Assembly: GCA_028275205.1 (NCBI GenBank)
Contig: JAPWVB010000017.1
Coordinates: 1-16,183 of the forward strand
DNA length: 16,183 bases
Reading direction: 5' to 3'
Source: Candidatus Acetothermia bacterium
GTDB lineage: Bacteria; Bipolaricaulota; Bipolaricaulia; RBG-16-55-9; DRXL01
Shown: in pieces, positions 5,777-12,837 of the stretch
How positions within the stretch are numbered: the stretch's first letter is position 1
Layout: each line of letters begins with the position of its first letter
Notes under the pieces: model-generated
Seen by the model: only the letters and a program-made list of their open reading frames with translations
Database searches by the model: none
Told to the model about the DNA's origin: nothing
Translations under genes and position numbers: made by a program

Positions 5777-7117
5777 ATGAGCGTCGCACTCAGCCCACGG
5801 CAAGAGACAATACCCGCAATCTACCAAGAGATCCATCCCCCGCTTGATAGCGCGAGAGCGGTTCTTGAGGCCGATCGCTGTCTCGAGTGTGGAGGCCCGT
5901 ATGCGCCCGCGCCGTGTACGGCTGCCTGTCCGGCGCGCGTCCCTGTGCCCCAATTCATCCGAGCGATCCGCGAGGGCCGCCCCGAAGAGGCCGCCAAGCT
6001 CATCTTCGAAGCGAATATCTTAGGAGGCAGCTGCGCGCGCGTCTGCCCCGTCGAAGAGCTGTGCGAGGGTGCGTGTGTGCTCACTAAAGAAGGGCGCCGC
6101 GCCGTCTCCATCGGGCGCCTGCAGCGCTATGCCACGGACGTGGCGCTCGCGCGCCAGCTCAATTTCTTTGCCCGTCCAGCGTGGAAGCCCCAGAGCGTCG
6201 GGGTTATTGGCGCGGGGCCGGCAGGGTTGGCTTGTGCGGCAGAACTCGCCAAGATGGGCTACGACGTCGTGGTCTACGAGAGCCGGCCTGAGCCCGGAGG
6301 TCTGATCACCTCGGCGATTGCCCCCTACAAGCAGTTGAAAGATCCGCTCCCCGCAGAAGTCGCGATGATCGAGCGCTTGGGCGTCAAGATTCACTATGGG
6401 GTGACGGTGGGCAAAGATATCTCGTTTGAGGAGCTGGAGCGCCGCCATCAGGCGATCTTCCTTGGGGTGGGCCTGGGCGCGGATGCGAGCGCGCGCATCC
6501 CGGGGGAAGACCTGCACGGAGTGTGGGATTCCCTAGAATTTGTGGAGCAGATCAAGAGCGGGCGCCCGCCCAAGATCGGCCCTATAGTTGCTGTCATTGG
6601 GGGCGGCAATACAGCGATTGACGTGGCGCGCGAGGCCGTGCGCCTGGGCGCGACCAACGTCATGGTGCTCTATCGGCGCACGGAGGAGCAGATGCCGGCG
6701 TTCAAGCATGAGGTCAAGGCCGCTCGCAGAGAAGGGGTGCACTTCTACTTCTTGACCGCCCCAGTGCGCTTGCTCGGCAACGGCAAGGTCCGCAAGATCG
6801 AATGTATTCATATGCGATTAGGAGCACCAGACAAATCTGGTCGTCCAGCTCCTGAGCCCGTCCCTGGCACCGAGTTCACGCTTGAAGTCGACACCGTCAT
6901 CAAAGCGATTGGGCAAGAGAAGCGCGTCGAGCTCTGGAAGGCGCTGGGCTTGGAGACCGAGGGCGGGCTCGTCACAGTGAACGAGAACTTCCAGACAAAT
7001 CGCGAGAAGTACTTTGCCGGCGGCGACTGCATCAACGGCGGCGCGACCGTCGTCGAAGCCGTGCGTCATGGGAAGCTCGCTGCCCAAGGGATTGCCAAGT
7101 TCCTCGCAAAGGGGTGA
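5777..7117 (+). CDS. GltD/NfnB-like Fe-S flavoprotein, NAD(P)H oxidoreductase
   Basis: Member of the glutamate synthase small subunit (GltD) / NfnB / PreT superfamily: an FAD protein that passes electrons between NAD(P)H and Fe-S partners. The N-terminal ferredoxin-like domain carries two Cys sets (C35, C38, C47, C51 and C86, C90, C96, C100). The FAD fold follows with GAGPAGL (145-151) and the pyridine-nucleotide fold with GGGNTAID (275-282), then VLYRRTEEQMPA, whose YRR is typical of NADPH-binding members. The AIGQ and C-terminal FAGGD...GGATVVEAVRHGK motifs close the FAD site. Length (446) is normal. No glutamate synthase large subunit is nearby. As first gene of an operon with POR and KOR subunits, it is more likely a ferredoxin- or OFOR-linked NADP reductase than a GOGAT subunit; this is inference. 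It starts at an ATG with a G-rich ribosome binding site; porG follows after 6 nt. Confidence 0.85.
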   Translation: MSVALSPRQETIPAIYQEIHPPLDSARAVLEADRCLECGGPYAPAPCTAACPARVPVPQFIRAIREGRPEEAAKLIFEANILGGSCARVCPVEELCEGACVLTKEGRRAVSIGRLQRYATDVALARQLNFFARPAWKPQSVGVIGAGPAGLACAAELAKMGYDVVVYESRPEPGGLITSAIAPYKQLKDPLPAEVAMIERLGVKIHYGVTVGKDISFEELERRHQAIFLGVGLGADASARIPGEDLHGVWDSLEFVEQIKSGRPPKIGPIVAVIGGGNTAIDVAREAVRLGATNVMVLYRRTEEQMPAFKHEVKAARREGVHFYFLTAPVRLLGNGKVRKIECIHMRLGAPDKSGRPAPEPVPGTEFTLEVDTVIKAIGQEKRVELWKALGLETEGGLVTVNENFQTNREKYFAGGDCINGGATVVEAVRHGKLAAQGIAKFLAKG

Positions 7118-7123
7118 CGTGCT

Positions 7124-7699
7124 ATGATCGAGATTCGCTGGCACGGGCGCGGCGGCCAAGGGGCGAAGACCGTCTCGCAGCTCTTAGCTGGAGCAGCCCT
7201 ACGCCACGGACACTATGCCCAAGCTTTCCCAGAATACGGCCCGGAGCGCAGCGGTGCCCCCGTGAAAGCGTTCAATCGCATCGATACCAAAGAGATTCGC
7301 CTGCACTGCAGCATCTACGAGCCCGATATCGTCGTTGTGCTCGACCCGACGTTGCTCTGTGCCAAGGAGGCCCGGGTCACCGAAGGGCTGAAGCGCCACG
7401 GGATCTTGCTCGTCAACACGACGCAGACGCCCGAAGAGATCCGTGCGCTGACGGGGTTTCCCGGAAAGATCATCACGCTCGACGCGGAGGCGCTCGCCCG
7501 ATCAGTCGGCGCGCGCTTCTCTAATGTCGTGATGCTTGGGGCGTTGGCGCGCCTCTTGGGGAACATCTCCCTGGAGGACCTTGAAGCCGAGCTTGCCCAA
7601 GCCTTCGGCGAGAAGGCCTTGGCGACGAACCTGGCGGCGCTGCGCGCGGGCTTTACCGCGCTGACCGAGAGCTTGGAGACCTTGGAGGCAACAGCATGA
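7124..7699 (+). CDS. porG: 2-oxoacid:ferredoxin oxidoreductase gamma subunit (POR type)
   Basis: The gamma chain of a four-subunit pyruvate/2-oxoisovalerate:ferredoxin oxidoreductase; in this family it contributes to CoA binding and the structural core. The glycine-rich HGRGGQGAKTVSQLLAGAAL at residues 7-26 is the hallmark, followed by FPEYGPERSGAPVKAFNRI, which is characteristic of POR-type gamma chains. At 191 residues it has the usual length. The ribosome binding site is AGGGGTGA, overlapping the end of the upstream flavoprotein gene. Its stop overlaps the porD ATG (ATGA). A second, shorter gamma chain (korC) lies at the end of the operon and belongs to the other complex. Confidence 0.92.
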   Translation: MIEIRWHGRGGQGAKTVSQLLAGAALRHGHYAQAFPEYGPERSGAPVKAFNRIDTKEIRLHCSIYEPDIVVVLDPTLLCAKEARVTEGLKRHGILLVNTTQTPEEIRALTGFPGKIITLDAEALARSVGARFSNVVMLGALARLLGNISLEDLEAELAQAFGEKALATNLAALRAGFTALTESLETLEATA

Positions 7700-8022
7700 A
7701 GCGCTATCAAGAGTTACCCATTGGTGGGGTCATTCCCGGCGGAGCTACGCCCCATTTGGTGCAGACGGGGGGCTGGCGCTCTGGCAAGAAGCCCTCTTTT
7801 AATGAGAAGCTCTGCGTGAATTGTCTCTTGTGTTGGGCGCACTGCCCCGAAGCGACGATTGTGGTAGAGCGCTTGCAGATGCGCGGATTCAGCTACGATC
7901 ACTGCAAGGGATGTGGGATCTGCTCGCAAGTCTGCCCCACCCAGGCCATTACGATGGTCGAGGAGGCCAAGAGCAAGCCCACGTCCTCTCCTGCGAAAGC
8001 CGGTGAGGAAGTATGCGTGTAG
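7696..8022 (+). CDS. porD: 2-oxoacid:ferredoxin oxidoreductase delta (ferredoxin) subunit
   Basis: A small 8Fe ferredoxin-type subunit that carries electrons from the catalytic core of POR to external ferredoxin. Two complete [4Fe-4S] motifs are visible: C40xxC43xxC46xxxC50P and C70xxC73xxC76xxxC80P. The N-terminal GGVIPGGATPHLVQTGGWRSGKKP segment is typical of POR delta chains. It is 108 residues long; the last 16 or so (SKPTSSPAKAGEEVCV) are encoded by repeat-like DNA and go beyond the usual end of the family. The start overlaps porG by 4 nt and the end overlaps porA by 10 nt, so translation is probably coupled on both sides. Confidence 0.92.
   Translation: MKRYQELPIGGVIPGGATPHLVQTGGWRSGKKPSFNEKLCVNCLLCWAHCPEATIVVERLQMRGFSYDHCKGCGICSQVCPTQAITMVEEAKSKPTSSPAKAGEEVCV
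7983..8010. repeat. small palindromic repeat at porD tail and porA ribosome binding site
   Basis: TCCTCTCC and GGTGAGGA pair at 7 of 8 positions around TGCGAAAGCC. The element encodes the C-terminal SSPAKAGEE of PorD, and its right arm supplies the GTGAGGA that lies just before the porA ATG at 8013. CCTCTCCTGC (ten bases) also occurs, on the minus strand, beside the type B element at the eamA 3' end. Confidence 0.45.
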
Positions 8023-9200
8023 CCGCAGAGCAGCAGCTCTCTCTCATAACGGGTGCGGAGGCCGCCGCGCACGCCATGCGCCAAATCGACCCTGACGTTG
8101 TGCCCGTCTATCCCATCACGCCCCAGACCCCGATCATCGAGACGTTCGCGCAGTTTGTCTCCGATGGGTTGTGCCATACAGAGATTATCAATGTGGAGAG
8201 CGAGCACAGCGCCATGAGCGCCGCCGTAGGGGCCTCGTGCGCCGGATCGCGCGTGATCACTGCTACGAGTTCTCAAGGGCTGGCGCTAATGTTGGAGATC
8301 GTCTATATCGCGGCGTCGATGCGCTGTCCCATCGTGATCGCGGTGGGGAGTCGCGCGCTCTCTGGGCCCATTAATATTCACTGTGATCACTCTGATAGCA
8401 TGATGGCTCGCGACGCCGGGTGCGTGCAGCTCTTCGCGGAGAACGCTCAAGAAGCGTATGACTTGATGCTCATCGCGCAGCGGCTCGCCGAGGATCACCG
8501 CGTCTTAGTCCCAGTGATGGTGATGCAAGATGGATTTACGATCACGCACTCAGCCGAGCCGGTCGCCCTCCTCCCCGATGAGGTCGTCAAAGAATTTGTC
8601 GGCGAATACGAGCCGCTCTACCCGCTCCTCGATGTAGATCATCCGACGACGCAGGGGCCGTTTGCGCTGCCTGACTATTACTTTGAGCTGAAGCGCCAGC
8701 AAGCGGACGCCCTCGACGCCGCTCGCTCGGTCTGGCTCGAGCTGCAAGAGGAGTTCGCGGCGCTCTCCGGGCGCCGGTATCACGGGTTCTTTGAAGCGTA
8801 TAAGCTGAGCGATGCGGAGTATGTCTTGGTGATTTTAAGTTCGACGGCGGGCACGGCCAAAGTCACGATAGATCGCCTCCGGCGCAAAGGGGTCAAAGTC
8901 GGGCTATTGCGGCCCTGGGTCTTCCGGCCCTTCCCCGCTCACGAGATCGCGCAGGCGCTTGCGGGCAAGCGCGCCGTAGCTGTCTTAGATCGCGCGATCT
9001 CCCTGGGCAGTTGGGGGCCGCTCTATCTAGAGATCTCGGCTGCGCTCGGGCGCTATCTTCCCAAGAGACCCATGCTCTATAACTATATCTATGGGTTAGG
9101 CGGACGCGACACGCCCCCGGAGCTCTTAGCATCCGTCGTGACGGATATGCAGAACGAGGTGGATCCGACTGTGCTGCGATATTTAGGCCTGCGGGAGTGA
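8013..9200 (+). CDS. porA: pyruvate/2-oxoacid:ferredoxin oxidoreductase alpha subunit
   Basis: The alpha chain carries part of the thiamine diphosphate site and binds the 2-oxoacid. YPITPQTPIIE (33-43) and VESEHSA with Glu64 are the conserved ThDP-domain I motifs. TATSSQGLALM, DHSDSMMARDAGCVQ and LVPVMVMQDGFTITHS follow in the order seen in pyruvate and 2-oxoisovalerate enzymes. The long middle region LLDVDHPTTQGPFALPDYYFELK is typical of pyruvate-class alpha chains and absent from oxoglutarate ones. It has 395 residues, normal for the family. The ATG overlaps the porD stop by 10 nt, with a GAGGAAG ribosome binding site inside porD. Pyruvate is the likelier substrate, but branched 2-oxoacids cannot be excluded from sequence alone. 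Confidence 0.92.
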   Translation: MRVAAEQQLSLITGAEAAAHAMRQIDPDVVPVYPITPQTPIIETFAQFVSDGLCHTEIINVESEHSAMSAAVGASCAGSRVITATSSQGLALMLEIVYIAASMRCPIVIAVGSRALSGPINIHCDHSDSMMARDAGCVQLFAENAQEAYDLMLIAQRLAEDHRVLVPVMVMQDGFTITHSAEPVALLPDEVVKEFVGEYEPLYPLLDVDHPTTQGPFALPDYYFELKRQQADALDAARSVWLELQEEFAALSGRRYHGFFEAYKLSDAEYVLVILSSTAGTAKVTIDRLRRKGVKVGLLRPWVFRPFPAHEIAQALAGKRAVAVLDRAISLGSWGPLYLEISAALGRYLPKRPMLYNYIYGLGGRDTPPELLASVVTDMQNEVDPTVLRYLGLRE

Positions 9201-9205
9201 TCCCT

Positions 9206-10147
9206 ATGCCCAACACCAAAGAACTCGCGCACCGCGAGGAGCTGCACAAGCGCTTCACCGGGGCCCACGCCCTCTGTGCCGGGTGTGGTGCTCCCATCTG
9301 CGTGCGTACAATTTTAAATGCCATCGAAGAACCTGTGGTCGTCATCAACGCCACGGGCTGTCTCGAAGTGGCGACGACGCGGTACCCCACGACAGCATGG
9401 AATATTCCGTGGATCCATGTGGCGTTCGAGAACGCTGCCGCCGTCGCCAGCGGGGTCGAGACGGCCTATAGGGTCTTACGGCGACGGGGCAAGATCTCCC
9501 AAGAGATTCGCTTCGTGGCGTTTGGCGGCGACGGCGGCACCTACGATATTGGGCTGCAAGCGCTCTCTGGAGCGCTCGAACGCGGCCATAGATTCATCTA
9601 CGTCTGCTACGACAACGAAGCGTATATGAACACGGGGAATCAGCGTTCTGGCGCGACGCCGTTTGCCGCCCAGACGAGCACCGCCCCGGTGGGCGAGAAA
9701 AGCTTTGGCAAGCCCCAGCGCAGAAAAGATCTCACGGAGATCGTGGCAGCCCATCACATCCCCTATGTGGCGCAGGCATCCATCAGCGACTGGTACGATC
9801 TTGCGCGGAAGGCGCGCAAAGCCGCTGCTGTCGATGGCCCGGCATTTCTCAATGTGCTCTCGACCTGCCCGCGCGGCTGGGGCCACCCCACCGATCAGAG
9901 CGTCAAGATCGCGCGGCTCGCGGTCGAGACATGTTACTGGCCCCTCTATGAGATCATCGAGGGGCGCTGGGTCTTAAATTACATCCCCGAGGAGAAGCTC
10001 CCCATCACCGAGTGGCTGCGGCCACAGAAGCGCTTCGCGCATCTGTTTGAGCCCCAAAACAGAGAGTTGCTCCGCCAGATCCAACAGCAAGTTGACGAAG
10101 AGTGGGAGAAGCTTCTGAGAAAGTGTGAACGCTATGAAGCGCTATGA
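9206..10147 (+). CDS. porB: pyruvate/2-oxoacid:ferredoxin oxidoreductase beta subunit
   Basis: The beta chain holds the ThDP pyrophosphate site and the proximal [4Fe-4S] cluster. GGDGGTYDIG (107-116) is the ThDP-Mg motif. C24xxC27, C52 and C221 are the four cluster ligands. The segment TSTAPVGEKSFGKPQRRKD with STCPRGW is characteristic of pyruvate-type beta chains. I chose the ATG at 9206 because GGGAGTGA lies 8 nt upstream; a GTG at 9197 in the same frame would add three residues but has no ribosome binding site. It has 313 residues, 5 nt after porA, and its end overlaps korD by 14 nt. Confidence 0.92.
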   Translation: MPNTKELAHREELHKRFTGAHALCAGCGAPICVRTILNAIEEPVVVINATGCLEVATTRYPTTAWNIPWIHVAFENAAAVASGVETAYRVLRRRGKISQEIRFVAFGGDGGTYDIGLQALSGALERGHRFIYVCYDNEAYMNTGNQRSGATPFAAQTSTAPVGEKSFGKPQRRKDLTEIVAAHHIPYVAQASISDWYDLARKARKAAAVDGPAFLNVLSTCPRGWGHPTDQSVKIARLAVETCYWPLYEIIEGRWVLNYIPEEKLPITEWLRPQKRFAHLFEPQNRELLRQIQQQVDEEWEKLLRKCERYEAL

Positions 10148-10367
10148 GCAAGGTGAGTTCTTCTTAGAGATCGAGCCGCGACGCTGCAAGGGCTGCGGCG
10201 TTTGTGTCCAGAGCTGCCCCAAGGGAGTGCTCGTGCTCAACGCCGAGGGCAAGGCGGACGCAAAAGAGATCGCCCAGTGTATCTTCTGCGGCATCTGCGA
10301 GCAGCGCTGTCCGGATTTCGCCATCTCCGTCCATAAAGTCAAAGTATTACAACCGTCATGCGTATGA
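10134..10367 (+). CDS. korD: 2-oxoglutarate:ferredoxin oxidoreductase delta (ferredoxin) subunit
   Basis: A 77-residue 8Fe ferredoxin subunit. The two motifs are C18xxC21xxC24xxxC28P and C49xxC52xxC55xxxC59P. It is shorter than porD and lacks its glycine-rich N-terminal extension, as in 2-oxoglutarate enzymes, and it stands directly before the oxoglutarate-type alpha gene. The ATG at 10134 overlaps porB by 14 nt; an in-frame GTG at 10125 is an alternative start. The stop overlaps the korA start. An assignment as a free ferredoxin is possible but less likely given the gene order. Confidence 0.88.
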   Translation: MKRYEQGEFFLEIEPRRCKGCGVCVQSCPKGVLVLNAEGKADAKEIAQCIFCGICEQRCPDFAISVHKVKVLQPSCV

Positions 10368-11497
10368 GAGCGCAGGAGCTTGTCCAGGGGAACGAAGCGT
10401 GCGCGCGCGGCGCGCTCTACGCGGGATGTCGCTTCTTCGCGGGATATCCCATCACTCCCAGCAGCGAGATCATGGAGTACTTGGCCAGGGAGATGCCCAA
10501 GGTCGGCGGCATCTGCTTACAGATGGAAGATGAGATCGCCTCGATCTCGGCGGTGATCGGGGCGTCGTGGGGCGGCGCCAAGGCGATGACCGCGACGAGC
10601 GGGCCGGGGTTCTCGCTCATGCAAGAATCTATCGGGTACGCAGCGATCACTGAGACCCCGTGTGTAATCGTGGACGCGCAGCGCTGGAGCCCCAGCACCG
10701 GCCAGCCCACAAAAGCCGCCCAAGGAGACGTGATGCAAGCGCGCTGGGGCACCCACGGCGATCACCCCGTCATTGTGCTGACGGCCTCCTGGGTGCGCGA
10801 GGTCTTCGAGATGACCGTGCACGCGTTCAATCTCTCTGAACAGTATCGCGTGCCGGTGATCTTGCTCCTGGACGAAGTCTTGGCGCACTTGCGGGAGAAT
10901 GTGATCTTGCCCGAACCTGGAGAACTCGAAGTCGTCGAGCGTCGTCGTCCGGAGCGCCTTGAGGACTTCAAGCCGTTCTCGAATGAGATGATAGTCAACT
11001 TTGGCGAGGGGGCTCGGCTGATGGTCACGGGGATGGCCCATGATGAGTGGGGCTTCCCTGCCCAAGGCCAAAAAGCCGCAGAGCAGCTCCAGCGCATCGT
11101 CTCTAAAATCGAGAGCCGCGCGGACCAGCTCGCTCTCTACCGCGCGCATTTCGTAGATGACGCTGATATTATTATTATCAGCTACGGCATCACCAGCCGC
11201 GCTGTAGAAGCCGCGGGGCACCAGCTGCGCGCTCAGGGCCTCGCGGTGGGCTGGCTCGATCTGAAGACGCTCTGGCCCTTCTCAGATAAGCTCATTCGGT
11301 CGTGCACCGAGCGTGCCCAGTATGTGCTCGTCCCAGAGCTCAACTTGGGGCAATTGGTGCGCGAGGTCGAGCGCGCCGTGCGGGGGCGGGTCGCGGTCGA
11401 GCACCTGGGTCGGGTGGACGGGTACCTCATCACCCCTCAGGAGATTTGTCAGCGCGTGCAAGCTCTTCTTCGAGCAGGAGTGAGCCATGGACTATAG
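10358..11497 (+). CDS. korA: 2-oxoglutarate:ferredoxin oxidoreductase alpha subunit
   Basis: The alpha chain of KOR, which oxidises 2-oxoglutarate with CoA to succinyl-CoA and CO2 and reduces ferredoxin (or works in reverse). FAGYPITPSSEIMEYL, with PITPSSE at residues 31-37, MEDE (56-59), ATSGPGFSLM, and AQRWSPSTGQPTKAAQGDVMQARWGTHGDH-type residues are hallmarks of oxoglutarate-class alpha chains rather than pyruvate-class. The C-terminal transketolase-like domain ends with LNLGQLVREVE. It has 379 residues. The ATG at 10358 overlaps korD by 10 nt; an ATG at 10364 forming an ATGA overlap is equally plausible, and neither has a strong ribosome binding site, implying translational coupling. Confidence 0.92.
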   Translation: MRMRAQELVQGNEACARGALYAGCRFFAGYPITPSSEIMEYLAREMPKVGGICLQMEDEIASISAVIGASWGGAKAMTATSGPGFSLMQESIGYAAITETPCVIVDAQRWSPSTGQPTKAAQGDVMQARWGTHGDHPVIVLTASWVREVFEMTVHAFNLSEQYRVPVILLLDEVLAHLRENVILPEPGELEVVERRRPERLEDFKPFSNEMIVNFGEGARLMVTGMAHDEWGFPAQGQKAAEQLQRIVSKIESRADQLALYRAHFVDDADIIIISYGITSRAVEAAGHQLRAQGLAVGWLDLKTLWPFSDKLIRSCTERAQYVLVPELNLGQLVREVERAVRGRVAVEHLGRVDGYLITPQEICQRVQALLRAGVSHGL

Positions 11498-12299
11498 AGA
11501 GTATTTGCGTGTGGAGAGATTGCCGCATGTGTGGTGTCCTGGCTGCGGGCACGGGATGATCACGCACGCGCTCGCGTGCGCGATGGCTGAGCTTGGGCTC
11601 GATCCCAAGAAAACTGTAGTCATCGGGGGGATTGGCTGCTCAGGGCGCACGGCGTTTCTCTTCAACACCGATGCCATGCACACGACTCATGGACGAGCGG
11701 TAGTTTTCGCTACCGGGCTGAAGCTTGTCAGGCCCGAGCTGACGGTCGTGCTCGCCCTGGGCGATGGGGATGCTATGGGCATCGGGGGCAATCACTTTAT
11801 CCACGCCTGCCGCCGCAATATTGATCTCACGGCGATCGTCTATAACAACTCGATCTACGGGCAGACGGGCGGCCAGGTCGCCCCCACCACCCCCCTGCAG
11901 AAGAAGAGCACCACCAGCCCCTACGGAAATCTCGAGCCCCCTTTCGATATTGCGCGCGTGGCCATAGCCGCAGGGGCGACCTACGTGGCGCGCACCACCA
12001 GCTTCGACTTTCCCGACATGGTGAAGTTCATCAAGCGCGGGATCACTCATAAAGGGTTCTCCGTGATCGAGGTGCTCACGCACTGCCCGACGTATTACGG
12101 ACGGCTCAACGACTTGCGCGACCCCTACGAAATGTTGCATAATCTAAAAGAACAGACGGTGCCCATTGAAGAGTGGGACTCTCTCAGCGCCGAGGAGCGC
12201 GCGGGCAAGATCGTCATTGGAGAGCTCCATCGGGAGGAGCGAGCGGAGTTTGTGGAGAGCTATTACAGACTTATAGCGCAGATGCGAGATGGCCACTAA
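11487..12299 (+). CDS. korB: 2-oxoglutarate:ferredoxin oxidoreductase beta subunit
   Basis: The ThDP- and cluster-binding chain of KOR. WCPGCGHG gives cluster ligands C17 and C20; C51 (GIGCSGR) and C200 (EVLTHCPTYYGR) complete the set. GDGDAMGIGGN (92-102) is the ThDP-Mg motif, and NNSIYGQTGGQVAPTTP is typical of oxoglutarate-type beta chains. It has 270 residues, normal for the class and shorter than porB. AGGAG precedes the ATG, which overlaps the korA end by 11 nt; the 3' end overlaps korC by 11 nt. Confidence 0.93.
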   Translation: MDYREYLRVERLPHVWCPGCGHGMITHALACAMAELGLDPKKTVVIGGIGCSGRTAFLFNTDAMHTTHGRAVVFATGLKLVRPELTVVLALGDGDAMGIGGNHFIHACRRNIDLTAIVYNNSIYGQTGGQVAPTTPLQKKSTTSPYGNLEPPFDIARVAIAAGATYVARTTSFDFPDMVKFIKRGITHKGFSVIEVLTHCPTYYGRLNDLRDPYEMLHNLKEQTVPIEEWDSLSAEERAGKIVIGELHREERAEFVESYYRLIAQMRDGH

Positions 12300-12834
12300 A
12301 CAGATCCAGCTGACAGGAGCAGGGGGGCAGGGGCTCGTCCTCGCGGGGATTATCTTAGCCGAAGCGGCGATGCGCGACGGCAAGAACGTCGCGGTCGCCC
12401 AAAGCTACGGCCCCGAAGCCCGCCTGGGAGCCAGCAAATCCGACGTGATCATCTCCACGGAGAAGATCGCCTACCCGCAAGTGATCAAACCCGATATCTT
12501 GCTCTGCCTCTCCCAAGATGCGTTCGATAAATATTCCCCCGCAGTGGACAGCCAAGCTCTTATTGTCGTAGACTCGACTCACGTGAACGTTCAGGGGAGA
12601 AATACCGTGGTGCAGTTGCCGTTATCGCGCGCAGCCGTCGAACAAGTTGGCAACAAGCTGGTCACGAACATGGTGGCGCTGGGGGCACTCAACGCTCTAG
12701 CGCACCTGGTCTCATGGGAGAACCTCCAGAAGGCGGTGGCACTCCGCACGCCCCCAAAGTATCGTGATCAGAACTTATACGCGCTCGAAGTTGGACAACG
12801 CTTAGCTCAAGAGAACCAGACAAAGGAGGTCTAA
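12289..12834 (+). CDS. korC: 2-oxoglutarate:ferredoxin oxidoreductase gamma subunit
   Basis: The gamma chain of KOR, 181 residues. GAGGQGLVLAGIILAEAA (from residue 10) is the family glycine-rich opening, followed by QSYGPEARLGASKSDVIIS, the form seen in oxoglutarate-class gamma chains, which distinguishes it from porG earlier in the operon. LVTNMVALGALNAL follows in the C-terminal half. It overlaps korB by 11 nt and is followed after 3 nt by gdhA, whose ribosome binding site lies in the last codons of this gene. Confidence 0.92.
   Translation: MATKQIQLTGAGGQGLVLAGIILAEAAMRDGKNVAVAQSYGPEARLGASKSDVIISTEKIAYPQVIKPDILLCLSQDAFDKYSPAVDSQALIVVDSTHVNVQGRNTVVQLPLSRAAVEQVGNKLVTNMVALGALNALAHLVSWENLQKAVALRTPPKYRDQNLYALEVGQRLAQENQTKEV
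12822..12830 (+). promoter_or_regulatory. full-strength Shine-Dalgarno sequence of gdhA
   Basis: AAAGGAGGT is complementary to the usual bacterial 16S rRNA anti-SD and lies 7 nt before the gdhA ATG. The other genes of the operon have weaker sites or overlapping starts. It suggests that gdhA is translated independently and more strongly than its neighbours. Confidence 0.8.
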
Positions 12835-12837
12835 TCT

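Noticed and set aside
6825..6842. Inverted repeat ACCAGA/TCTGGT in the GltD-like gene as another inserted element
   Set aside because: The translation (GAPDKSGRPAPEPVPGTEF) matches the normal GltD-family segment at this point, so there is no insertion.
5777..7117. Assignment as glutamate synthase small subunit proper
   Set aside because: No GltB large subunit is in the window and the operon context is OFOR; the family fold is shared by several NAD(P)H-Fe-S flavoproteins, so the specific name was withheld.
9197..9199. GTG start for porB
   Set aside because: It lies inside the GGGAGTGA that serves as ribosome binding site for the ATG at 9206, and has no site of its own.
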